This document shows, one piece after another, positions 6,147 through 13,644 of a stretch of 15,106 nucleotides of DNA (the first letter of the stretch is position 1; each line of letters begins with the position of its first letter). The position numbers were made by a program, and so were the translations under genes. The notes under the pieces are model-generated. The model saw only the letters and a program-made list of their open reading frames with translations. It searched no databases and was not told the origin of the DNA. This DNA comes from Bacteroidota bacterium (GTDB taxonomy: Bacteria > Bacteroidota > Ignavibacteria > Kryptoniales > JAKASW01), in contig JAJYJD010000062.1 of assembly GCA_021789755.1 (NCBI GenBank), forward strand, positions 1 through 15,106, given 5' to 3'.

Positions 6147-7430
6147 ATGTACAATTCTAGTTCCGACAGCAGCATGGCTCCCGAAAAGACTTTTAACCTA
6201 AGTGAAATTGTCAGGGCTCATGTGATTGTCAACGGTGAGCAAATTGGAAGGATCGAAGACCTGCTCATCGTGGACAAAGATAAGTTTGCCGAAGTCACGC
6301 ACATCGTAGTCTCACGACCATTTGGAAGACCTCAGGTAGTGGTACCGTGGGAAAAAGTGAAATCATTTGATAAGAAGGAAGTCGTCCTGGACGTAGGACA
6401 TGTGGAAGACTTCGTAAGCTCTGCCAGAGCGTCTGCGGTGTTTCTCAAAGATTTCGTCCTGGATAAAAAGGTGCTCGATAGCAAAGACCGCGAATTAGCC
6501 GTCGTGTACGATGTAGGACTGACTCTCACCAACGGAAAGTTGATTGCGGTGAGCGTTGATATAGGCAAATCTGGCCTCCTCCGAAGAATGAAGTTAGGCT
6601 GGCTTGCAAAGCTATCGACAAAGCAAGGTGGCGAGGAAAACGGCGATAGAGTTTCATGGGTCTACATCGAACCTCTCCCTGAAGATATCGGGAGTTTCAA
6701 AGGAGACGTGAAGCTAAAAGTCATAAAGGAGCAGTTATCCGAATTGCATCCAGTTGACCTCGCTGACGTTCTCGAAGAAATGAGCGAAGAAGATCGGATG
6801 GCGATATTCCGCGAACTCGACACGGAGAGTGCATCCGATACTTTAGAGGAACTCGACCCGAAAGCGCAACGTGATCTTATTGCATCGCTCGACAAAGAGA
6901 GGGCTGCACAGCTCATAAATGAGATGACACCTGGTCAAGCCGCAGACTTATTAAGTGTGCTGCCGTCATGGGAAGCGAAAGTAATAATTGATTTGATCGA
7001 GGACAAAGAGAAGTCGGCGAAGATCGCAGACATACTTGAGAAGCAAGACGAAAAGGCCATCGATTTTTCTATTACAGGGTACCTTAGTTTTCCTCCCGAC
7101 ATGACCGTGGAGAAGGCGCGGGAACAATTTGCAGAAGCAGCGAAAAAGAAAGCGGCAATAACATATATTTATGTGATCGACAGAGACACTAGGCTGCTCG
7201 GAATAGTCGACAGCAAATCATTACTTCTTTCGGAAGGCAAGTCACAATTGAAGGACATCATGACAGAAAACGTGGTCACCCTAAACCCATCCGCAACGTT
7301 AAAGAAGGCATCGGAGCTTTTTGCAAGATATTTGTTCCGCGCGCTGCCCGTGACAGCAACGGACGGGAAAATCATCGGAATACTTCTCTATCGCGACGTC
7401 GTAGCACTTCGTCACAGGTATGTCGAATAG
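6147..7430 (+). CDS. Soluble PRC-barrel / MgtE_N / tandem CBS protein, putative Mg2+ sensor
   Basis: A 427-residue cytosolic protein. Order of parts: PRC-barrel-like repeat one (about 17-85, with VNGEQIGRIEDLLIV), a second one (about 98-178, with DSKDRELAVVYDV), an MgtE N-terminal superhelical domain (about 195-305, HPVDLADVLEEMSEEDR and following acidic helices), then two CBS motifs (about 308-362 and 366-425, DIMTENVVTLNP). In MgtE channels the N and CBS domains bind Mg2+ and close the pore; here the channel helices are absent and the protein ends after the second CBS. It is therefore likely a separate regulatory subunit acting on the NRAMP-like carrier. A longer in-frame start at 6057 would read through the previous gene, so I chose ATG 6147, preceded by GAGGG. 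GTG 6132, overlapping the previous stop, is a real alternative. Confidence 0.88.
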   Translation: MYNSSSDSSMAPEKTFNLSEIVRAHVIVNGEQIGRIEDLLIVDKDKFAEVTHIVVSRPFGRPQVVVPWEKVKSFDKKEVVLDVGHVEDFVSSARASAVFLKDFVLDKKVLDSKDRELAVVYDVGLTLTNGKLIAVSVDIGKSGLLRRMKLGWLAKLSTKQGGEENGDRVSWVYIEPLPEDIGSFKGDVKLKVIKEQLSELHPVDLADVLEEMSEEDRMAIFRELDTESASDTLEELDPKAQRDLIASLDKERAAQLINEMTPGQAADLLSVLPSWEAKVIIDLIEDKEKSAKIADILEKQDEKAIDFSITGYLSFPPDMTVEKAREQFAEAAKKKAAITYIYVIDRDTRLLGIVDSKSLLLSEGKSQLKDIMTENVVTLNPSATLKKASELFARYLFRALPVTATDGKIIGILLYRDVVALRHRYVE

Positions 7431-7456
7431 TCGATGATCATGAACGAACCAGCCGC

Positions 7457-10102
7457 GTGTTGAAAACAAAAAGAGAGGCACCAGGCGCTTCCCGACAAAG
7501 GAGGATTGCACTCAAGCTTGCCGAGTTCTCTCAGATGGATATTGCGGAGGTACTCACAGGTTTATCCACATCTGAACGTGGCATTCCAGTGCATGCTGTG
7601 GAGGGCCGTCTTTCCGAATACGGCCTTAACGAGATCTCCCGTCAGAAAATCGAGGGATGGTACGCTCTGTTCCTCAAGAATTTCTATAACCCGTTCGTGG
7701 GCTTACTGGTAGCGTTTGCGGTCGTCAGCTTTTTTCTTCAAGAAATCCAATCGGTAATTATTCTTTCTGTTATGATCGGCATAAGCGTACTGGTACGCTT
7801 CTCACAAGAGTACCGTGCAAGCAGATCTTTCAGACATTTGAGCAGCCTCGTCCAAAATAAGACGACCATCCGCCGTGATGGGGTCAGACAGGATGTGATC
7901 TTCCCCGAAGTGGTTCCTGGCGACATCGTCCTTCTTTGTGCAGGCGATATGGTTCCGGCAGATTTAAGACTCATTACAGCAAGAGATTTATTCATCAGTC
8001 AGTCTGCACTTACAGGTGAATCCCTGCCGATTGAAAAGAACGACTGTTCCCCTTCCAATAAAACGAGCAATGCGGTCACTGAGAACGTCTCGGCCGTGCT
8101 TGATCTCCAGAATATCGTTCTAATGGGAACAAGCGTAGTGAGTGGTACAGCTACTGGTATTGTCGTAGGAACAGGTGACAGTACAATCTTCGGCACGATG
8201 GCAAGGTCTGTCCTACGGCGTCGAGCAAAGACGAGCTTCGAGTTAGGAGTAAACAGCGTCAGCTGGATGTTGATCCGTTTCGTTTTTGTCATGGTTCCAA
8301 TCGTGCTTCTTTTGACGGGACTGACAAAAGGGAGCTTGCTAGAGGCGGCATTGTTTGCGCTTTCGGTGGGCGTAGGCCTCACGCCCGAAATGCTTCCGAC
8401 AATCGTGTCTGCGAATCTTGCACTCGGGGCGGTCAGACTGTCGAAAAAACAGGTTATTGTGAAACGGTCAAGTGCGCTTCAGGATTTGGGGGCAATAGAT
8501 ATTTTGTGTACCGACAAAACTGGTACGCTAACTGAAGACAAGGTGATACTTGAATACCATTTGAGTTTAAAAGGAGACCAGGATGATGAGGTCCTCGAAT
8601 ATGCATATCTGAACAGCTACCACCAGACAGGTCTCAAGAGTCTGCTGGACATTGCGATACTCGAGCATCAGAATCCCATTAATGCCGAGGAAATATCACA
8701 GCGCTTTTTCAAGACGGACGAGATCCCATTCGACTTCGAAAGGCGCCGAATGTCGGTTGCGGTGCACCAGGTTCTTAGCGGTAAAGACCTGCTGATCACC
8801 AAGGGAGCAGTGGATGAACTTCTTTCAATTTCGTCACAGGCGCGAATTGACGGGAAAGTCATTCCGTTAGACGATAAACTGAGGAAAGAAATACTCGAAA
8901 TCACAGGGAGGCTGAATGACGATGGTTTGAGGGTAGTAGCGGTCGCGTACAGAGAACTCTTCACAGAACTTCACAAAACACGCAGTGTCTCGGATGAAAC
9001 AGATATGATCATTGTCGGGTACATTGCGTTTCTAGATCCTCCAAAAAATTCCGCTATAAAAGCAATCAAAGGGTTGAACAACAACGGCGTCAGGGTCAAG
9101 GTGCTTAGCGGAGACAATGAAATCATCACGAGACGAGTGTGTAGGTGGGTCGGAATGGACGTCGATGATCTCATGACAGGAGATCAAATCGACAGGTTGA
9201 CCGATGATGATCTGGCCGAGGCAGCACAAAGGATTTCTGTATTCGCAAGAATAAATCCTTTGCAGAAAGCGCGGATCGTAAACTCGTTAAAGCAGCGTGG
9301 GCACGTGGTCGGCTATCTCGGCGATGGGATAAATGATGCAGCGGCTCTTCGGGAAGCCGATGTAGGGATCTCCGTCAATACAGCGGTCGATATTGCCAAA
9401 GAATCGGCAGATGTCGTTCTGCTTGAAAAGAGCCTGCTCGTGTTAGAAGAGGGCGTGCTTGAAGGAAGGAGAATGTTCGGCAACATAATCAAGTACATAA
9501 AGATAGCTGCCAGCTCCAACTTCGGGAATGTTCTCAGCGTAGTTGGTGCGAGCGTACTTCTGCCGTTTCTTCCGATGAAGCCGATTCAACTCCTCACACA
9601 GAATCTCCTTTACGACCTTTCTCAGACGGCAATCCCCTTCGACAACGTTGACAAAGATTTTTTGGAAAGTCCCCGCAAGTGGGATTCTGCAGGAATCAGC
9701 AGGTTCATGCTTCTCATCGGACCCATCAGCTCCGTGTTCGATTTTGTTACCTTCGCGATGATGTGGTACATCTTCAAGGCAAATTCACCTTCAAGTGTAC
9801 CGCTATTCCAAACAGGTTGGTTCATCGAAGCGCTCCTCTCACAGCTGTTCATTGTCCACTTGATTCGAACGAGGCAGATTCCGTTTCTGCAAAATCGTGC
9901 TGCGGCACCTTTAATGTTCGGGACCTTAGCAATTGCCGCGATCGGCCTCTACCTACCTTATTCGGCTTTCGGGAACCACATCGGGCTTGTTACGCTGCCT
10001 GGAAGCTATTTTGTTTTGCTCACAATTATATTACTTAGCTACGGCGCGCTCATGTATATAGTCAAGCGAAGGTTCATCGAGAGATTCGGATATTGGCTAT
10101 GA
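7457..10102 (+). CDS. mgtA: MgtA/MgtB-type P-type ATPase, magnesium importer
   Basis: An 881-residue P3B-type ATPase, close to the usual 900 residues, that uses ATP to move Mg2+ into the cytoplasm. All machinery is present: actuator TGES (186-189), the TM4 signature GLTPEMLP (308-314) typical of MgtA/MgtB rather than Ca2+ pumps, phosphorylation site D353 in DKTGTLTED, nucleotide-site KGA (448-450), the LDPPK loop (525-529) and hinge GDGIND (621-626), with paired helices in the N-terminal half and further helices at the C-terminus. Residues 1-65 contain the usual cytosolic cation-ATPase N domain (LSTSERGIP). The start is a GTG 26 bases after the previous stop with no clear ribosome binding site, so the exact N-terminus is uncertain. 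It belongs to the same transcription unit as its neighbours. Ni2+ or Mn2+ leakage is known in the family, but Mg2+ is the expected substrate. Confidence 0.93.
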   Translation: MLKTKREAPGASRQRRIALKLAEFSQMDIAEVLTGLSTSERGIPVHAVEGRLSEYGLNEISRQKIEGWYALFLKNFYNPFVGLLVAFAVVSFFLQEIQSVIILSVMIGISVLVRFSQEYRASRSFRHLSSLVQNKTTIRRDGVRQDVIFPEVVPGDIVLLCAGDMVPADLRLITARDLFISQSALTGESLPIEKNDCSPSNKTSNAVTENVSAVLDLQNIVLMGTSVVSGTATGIVVGTGDSTIFGTMARSVLRRRAKTSFELGVNSVSWMLIRFVFVMVPIVLLLTGLTKGSLLEAALFALSVGVGLTPEMLPTIVSANLALGAVRLSKKQVIVKRSSALQDLGAIDILCTDKTGTLTEDKVILEYHLSLKGDQDDEVLEYAYLNSYHQTGLKSLLDIAILEHQNPINAEEISQRFFKTDEIPFDFERRRMSVAVHQVLSGKDLLITKGAVDELLSISSQARIDGKVIPLDDKLRKEILEITGRLNDDGLRVVAVAYRELFTELHKTRSVSDETDMIIVGYIAFLDPPKNSAIKAIKGLNNNGVRVKVLSGDNEIITRRVCRWVGMDVDDLMTGDQIDRLTDDDLAEAAQRISVFARINPLQKARIVNSLKQRGHVVGYLGDGINDAAALREADVGISVNTAVDIAKESADVVLLEKSLLVLEEGVLEGRRMFGNIIKYIKIAASSNFGNVLSVVGASVLLPFLPMKPIQLLTQNLLYDLSQTAIPFDNVDKDFLESPRKWDSAGISRFMLLIGPISSVFDFVTFAMMWYIFKANSPSSVPLFQTGWFIEALLSQLFIVHLIRTRQIPFLQNRAAAPLMFGTLAIAAIGLYLPYSAFGNHIGLVTLPGSYFVLLTIILLSYGALMYIVKRRFIERFGYWL

Positions 10103-10138
10103 GTTCAATTGAAGACGTAACATGGAAAGAGAATACGA

Positions 10139-11455
10139 ATGCCAAAGATACAGAAGCTGGTAACATGGAACACAGGCGCATCGTTTAGATTTAAACAAAT
10201 TGTTCCAATTTTATTTTATGCTGCACTGATTTCCTCAGCGTGTACTTACGCACAGGAAGAATCAGACAGCGCATCAAATCTGAACTTACATTTTCAACAG
10301 ACAGTGATTGTTCAGAACCATGATATATTTCGCTCTCCGTATTCCGGGACTAACAGCCTTGATGCGAATGAAACCTCAGCTCTCACAGTAACCTCTACCC
10401 TATTTATCCATGGCTCGTTAAACAAATGGATCGATGCAGAGTTGGACCCAGAGTTAGCAGGTGGAAAGGGGTTGAGCAGTTCTACGGGAGTTGCAGGCTT
10501 TCCAAATGGAGAAGCCTACAGAGTAAGCGATGTGGCCCCCGCGATAGAATTAGACAGAGCATACTTGCATAAAGCGATCCCGATAGATTCGGCTCACCGG
10601 ATTGATGTTGTGGCGGGCAAGTTCAGCCTGGCGGACTATTTTGATGTCAACGCTTATAGCAACAGTCCACGAACTCAGTTCATGAACTGGGCTCTTATCA
10701 ATAACGGTGCATGGGACTATCCAGCGAACACCCGTGGATATACGGGAGGGATAATCATTCAATATCTATGCGGAGCGTCTGCCTTTAGATTTGCAATTGC
10801 GATGGAACCAACAACAGCAAATGGCCCGAATCTCGACGACCATATCTCGAAGGCACATGGAGAAGCATTGGAGTGCCAATTAGGTTACTCACTTTGGGGT
10901 CACGAAGGCAAAGTCAGGGCATTACTATTTGATAATTCTGCCAGAATGGGAAGCTATAGCGAAGCCACGAATGACACTATTTATCAGCATGACATCGCTC
11001 TTACGAGGCAATACGGCAGGGACAAATACGGATTCGGATTGAATTTCGAACAAGCTCTGAACGAAAATGCTGGCGCGTTTCTGCGAATAGGTTGGAATGA
11101 CGGACAAACTGAAACATGGGCATACACTGAGATTGATCGAACTGTTTCGGGCGGTGTAATTTCCAATTTATCATTGATAGCTAGAAACAACGATTATTGC
11201 GGAATTGCATTTGTATTCGATGGAATATCCGCAGCCCATCGAGATTACCTGGCGAGTGGTGGCTATGGGTTTATAATTGGAGATGGTAAGCTTCCGCATT
11301 ATGGCACAGAGAGCATCATCGAAGCCTATTACCTATTTCAATTCAACAAAATGTTAGGGATAAGTTTAGACTATCAGTTTGTCGCCAACCCTGCATACAA
11401 CAGAGATCGGGGTCCCGTAAACTTCGGGGCGATCAGGGTACACTTTGAGATTTGA
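10139..11455 (+). CDS. OprB-like outer-membrane porin
   Basis: A 438-residue exported beta-barrel protein. The N-terminus has a basic leader and a hydrophobic stretch with likely cleavage after TYA (residue 38). The remainder alternates short amphipathic strands and turns, with motifs such as ELDRAYLHK, VVAGKFSLADYFDVNAYSNSPRTQFMN and NTRGYTGG that resemble the carbohydrate-selective porin OprB family. It ends in a barrel-type strand (AIRVHFEI). The start lies 36 bases after the ATPase stop with a GGAAAGAGAA upstream, so it is likely the last gene of the transport operon. OprB proteins are named for sugar uptake, but the context suggests a pore for the divalent cation; an outer-membrane Mn2+ channel (MnoP) is a precedent for the concept, not a homologue. 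The porin family call is good; the metal role is inferred. Confidence 0.8.
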   Translation: MPKIQKLVTWNTGASFRFKQIVPILFYAALISSACTYAQEESDSASNLNLHFQQTVIVQNHDIFRSPYSGTNSLDANETSALTVTSTLFIHGSLNKWIDAELDPELAGGKGLSSSTGVAGFPNGEAYRVSDVAPAIELDRAYLHKAIPIDSAHRIDVVAGKFSLADYFDVNAYSNSPRTQFMNWALINNGAWDYPANTRGYTGGIIIQYLCGASAFRFAIAMEPTTANGPNLDDHISKAHGEALECQLGYSLWGHEGKVRALLFDNSARMGSYSEATNDTIYQHDIALTRQYGRDKYGFGLNFEQALNENAGAFLRIGWNDGQTETWAYTEIDRTVSGGVISNLSLIARNNDYCGIAFVFDGISAAHRDYLASGGYGFIIGDGKLPHYGTESIIEAYYLFQFNKMLGISLDYQFVANPAYNRDRGPVNFGAIRVHFEI

Positions 11456-11646
11456 GAGAGCCATCCCTGAACGCCAAAAGGATCTATCGTTAAGGTGCCA
11501 AGGTTCTTTGACACTAAGATCAGACCGCAGTGACTGCGTTTACATTATGGTCATGGTACAATTACATCCCAAATTCAGGTTTCAAAACCTCCTGCACTCT
11601 CATCCCTGCGTTGCCATTCTGCCACTTTGAAATTAATGCAAAAAAG

Positions 11647-11763
11647 GTGAGTCCTAAAGCCTACCCGAAGGCACTTCTGACTCTCGGCGACCATATACGG
11701 AAAAAACGGCTTGATCTCAACCTCCATCAGATTGACGCTTCTAACATAGTAAAAGCCGATTAA
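11647..11763 (+). pseudogene. Truncated XRE-type helix-turn-helix regulator
   Basis: From a GTG at 11647 the frame reads 38 codons: a short lead, then LGDHIRKKRLDLNLHQID, which matches the first two helices of XRE-type DNA-binding domains (typically GDHIRKRRLDLGLLQKEVA). It stops at 11763, where the recognition helix and the rest of the domain should follow. It is therefore the broken 5' end of a regulator gene. Such short HTH genes are common in mobile elements, and the next bases belong to an IS21 fragment. Confidence 0.55.
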
Positions 11764-12027
11764 ATGACAATCGTTGGCTGCGAATTGAACCAACACGAAC
11801 TCCTTACAAGACATATCCCAACTCTAGCGGGGCCCGCCGAGCGCCACGTACGGGTCGATTACTTCAAGGCGGGGATGCTGTACGATCCGGTTGAAGGGAG
11901 AATGAGAACGGTATACGGCTTTATTGCGACGCTCTCGTTCAGTCGGCATAAATTTGTCGAGTTCGTCTTTCGCCAGGACCAACAAAGCTTCGTGTCATCG
12001 TGGCAGGGAGTGGAGTTTACCCGGTAA
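11764..12027 (+). pseudogene. Fragment of an IS21-family transposase (IstA core)
   Basis: The frame from the ATG at 11764 contains VDYFKAGMLYDPVEGRMRTVYGFIATLSFSRHKFVEFVFRQDQQSFVSS in pieces (about residues 30-78), which matches the first strands of the integrase-like catalytic core of IS21 IstA; the D of VDY is the first catalytic aspartate. The N-terminal HTH part and the later D and E of the catalytic triad are missing, and the downstream IstB ATPase gene is absent. After residue 78 the match ends and the sequence continues into TTTACCCGGTAAA (12016-12028), possibly part of an IS21 end. The first 25 residues do not look like transposase. The fragment is non-functional. Confidence 0.6.
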
Positions 12028-12304
12028 ATGAACTGGGGCTAGGACATTCCATAGTTCAAGGTTGCCATCTTGTTCCATCACTCGTTCATACCATCGAGTC
12101 CAAATGTCCATCACACTCCATATTTATTTAGCGAATGGGTGGTTATAATTATAGTGTTAAGATCGTTCGCTCATCAATAAAGCGGAGTTCTTGCAAGCGA
12201 GGAAAGATGGGTCATGAATAAGCCGATCATAGTCCCGGATTTCCAAACCTATAAAGAGGAATAAGTGTCATAAACTTGAAAAACCAACCCGGGAATTCGT
12301 AAGC
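12028..12304 (+). promoter_or_regulatory. Intergenic region with a possible promoter and a 16-codon frame
   Basis: A perfect TATAAT (12144-12149) lies in an AT-rich patch, without a convincing -35 element. GCGAA (12131) and TTCGC (12167) flank it as a loose inverted repeat. An ATG at 12214 opens a 16-codon frame (MNKPIIVPDFQTYKEE, stop at 12264) with AGGAAAG upstream; it may be a leader peptide or the stub of a lost gene. The promoter would serve the gene at 12305. Confidence 0.3.
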
Positions 12305-12997
12305 ATGAATGGACAGCTCAACTGCTTGAGAAGCCTATTTTTGAAGTCGTTTCTGGCTTTCCTTATGGTTGTGGCGACATCCCTGTCAAGTTACGGACAA
12401 TCCAACTTGCTGGACCGAATCGTCGAGCCGCGATTCTTTCGTGTTACCGACGAGATGCGTGAATACATCAGGAGCAAACAATTCCCCGGAGTGAGCAGAA
12501 GAAGATCTGAGGAACTTCACCATGTCGACCTGTTATTTGAAAAAGGAATGGACCTCTCATGTAATGAAGTTGCAACTGCGCTGCTTGCTATTTCCATGGC
12601 TGTTCTAAACAGGACGTCCTTCGAGCCGACATTTCCGTTGATCGGGAAAATCAGGATCCCGCTTCCTTCCGAAGACTCAGCGGATGCCGCTTCAAGGATA
12701 AGGAAGCTTCCAAGATATTTCTTTGATGACTCGCCGAAAGACAAATGGGGTGACAGCGCCAAGCTTGTCCATTTCTTCGGCTCGGCGTACCTGACATATG
12801 TGACGGGCGCGAGGAATATTCCCGACGCGTTCGGCGTTTGGATCGAGGAAGGGGAAACTGCTTTCAGACTTGATTCCCTCGACCAGAAAAGAGATGTATT
12901 CATAAACAGACTGGGACAACGATTCGGTCAGGCTTTGAGTGAAGGGCGCAATGTATTGCCATCTGATTTTCTTCGATCTAGTTTCGAAGGGAAGTAG
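12305..12997 (+). CDS. Secreted protein of unknown function
   Basis: A 230-residue protein with a cleavable-looking signal peptide (hydrophobic about residues 11-30, cleavage near SSYGQ). The mature part has a charged N-terminal segment (EMREYIRSKQFPG), a small-residue helix (EVATALLAISMAVLN, about 86-100), and a C-terminal block with DDSPKDKWGDSAKLVHFFGSA in two overlapping pieces (about 140-160), then YVTGARNIPDAFGVWIEEGE. The DKW...HFFGSAY pattern recalls DUF2279/YfiM-type proteins, but the likeness is short and I would not name it. It lies between IS debris and a metal efflux operon in the same direction, so a periplasmic or envelope role linked to the efflux genes is possible. There is no strong ribosome binding site at this ATG. 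The gene is probably real; its function is unknown. Confidence 0.7.
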   Translation: MNGQLNCLRSLFLKSFLAFLMVVATSLSSYGQSNLLDRIVEPRFFRVTDEMREYIRSKQFPGVSRRRSEELHHVDLLFEKGMDLSCNEVATALLAISMAVLNRTSFEPTFPLIGKIRIPLPSEDSADAASRIRKLPRYFFDDSPKDKWGDSAKLVHFFGSAYLTYVTGARNIPDAFGVWIEEGETAFRLDSLDQKRDVFINRLGQRFGQALSEGRNVLPSDFLRSSFEGK

Positions 12998-13004
12998 ATC
13001 GATC

Positions 13005-13021
13005 ATTCTTAAGAATTTTTT
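13005..13021 (+). terminator. Weak candidate terminator
   Basis: A palindrome ATTCTTAAGAAT is followed by TTTTT shortly after the stop of the secreted protein gene. The stem is short and AT-rich, so termination strength would be low. Position is the main argument. Confidence 0.2.
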
Positions 13022-13148
13022 CGATGAGAATATGAAGCAGGTAAGCCGTACAACACAGTCTGCGCACCCGGATAGCACTCATGGTTCCGGCAGATTTTAT
13101 ACTCCGGGTATTGATTTTTAGTTATGAGCCACATTACATTTCTACCCA

Positions 13149-13541
13149 ATGGGAACGCGAAGCACTAAGATTGCCTCGACACTTGTCGCAGCCGCGATGA
13201 CACTATCAGTCTCGTGGGCACCTGCCCAACTGGCACGATCTATGGACCTCTGTTTTGTCATCATAAAGGATGCCGCCGGAGTACATTTCTATACCGGCGA
13301 CGACGCAGTGGCAGCCCACTCTCCCACAGGCCATTCGATTCAACCATTGCTTGCAGTGCTTACCGAGCGGGATTCACGACAAAAGATTCATCCCAGCCCT
13401 ATCCAGCAACTAGCCGTGTTTGCCGTGTTGCGTTTGGCCCCAGCAAATTTTAGACTCGAAGACAACTTCAAGACGTTTTCAGGTTCTTGTCCTAGCCCAA
13501 GACCTGATTTACAGCCCACCCTCTGCACCTTCCTTATTTGA
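13149..13541 (+). CDS. Possible small exported protein preceding the efflux channel gene
   Basis: A 130-codon frame with a signal-peptide-like start (basic MGTRSTK, then STLVAAAMTLSVSWAPA). The rest is a mixture without a recognised domain; a cysteine followed by GVHFYTGDD and a C-terminal RPDLQPTLCTFLI end are the only distinctive pieces. Small periplasmic proteins (CzcI-like) often precede CzcC/CusC genes, and this one sits 103 bases before such a gene on the same strand. Against it, there is no clear ribosome binding site, and a second overlapping frame (13214-13453) is open too. It may be real, a decayed gene, or carry a frameshift. No function is assigned. Confidence 0.4.
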   Translation: MGTRSTKIASTLVAAAMTLSVSWAPAQLARSMDLCFVIIKDAAGVHFYTGDDAVAAHSPTGHSIQPLLAVLTERDSRQKIHPSPIQQLAVFAVLRLAPANFRLEDNFKTFSGSCPSPRPDLQPTLCTFLI

Positions 13542-13644
13542 TATCCTGGTAACTCGATAATGGATCAAGTTTTCTAGGTCACTACCTCGTCCGATTTGGA
13601 CGGCGGTTGCGGTCACATTATTAACGAGATACTGGAAATAGGAT

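Noticed and set aside
12517..13078. Two overlapping 128-codon minus-strand frames over the secreted protein gene
   Set aside because: The sense frame has a signal peptide and protein-like composition; the antisense frames lack both.
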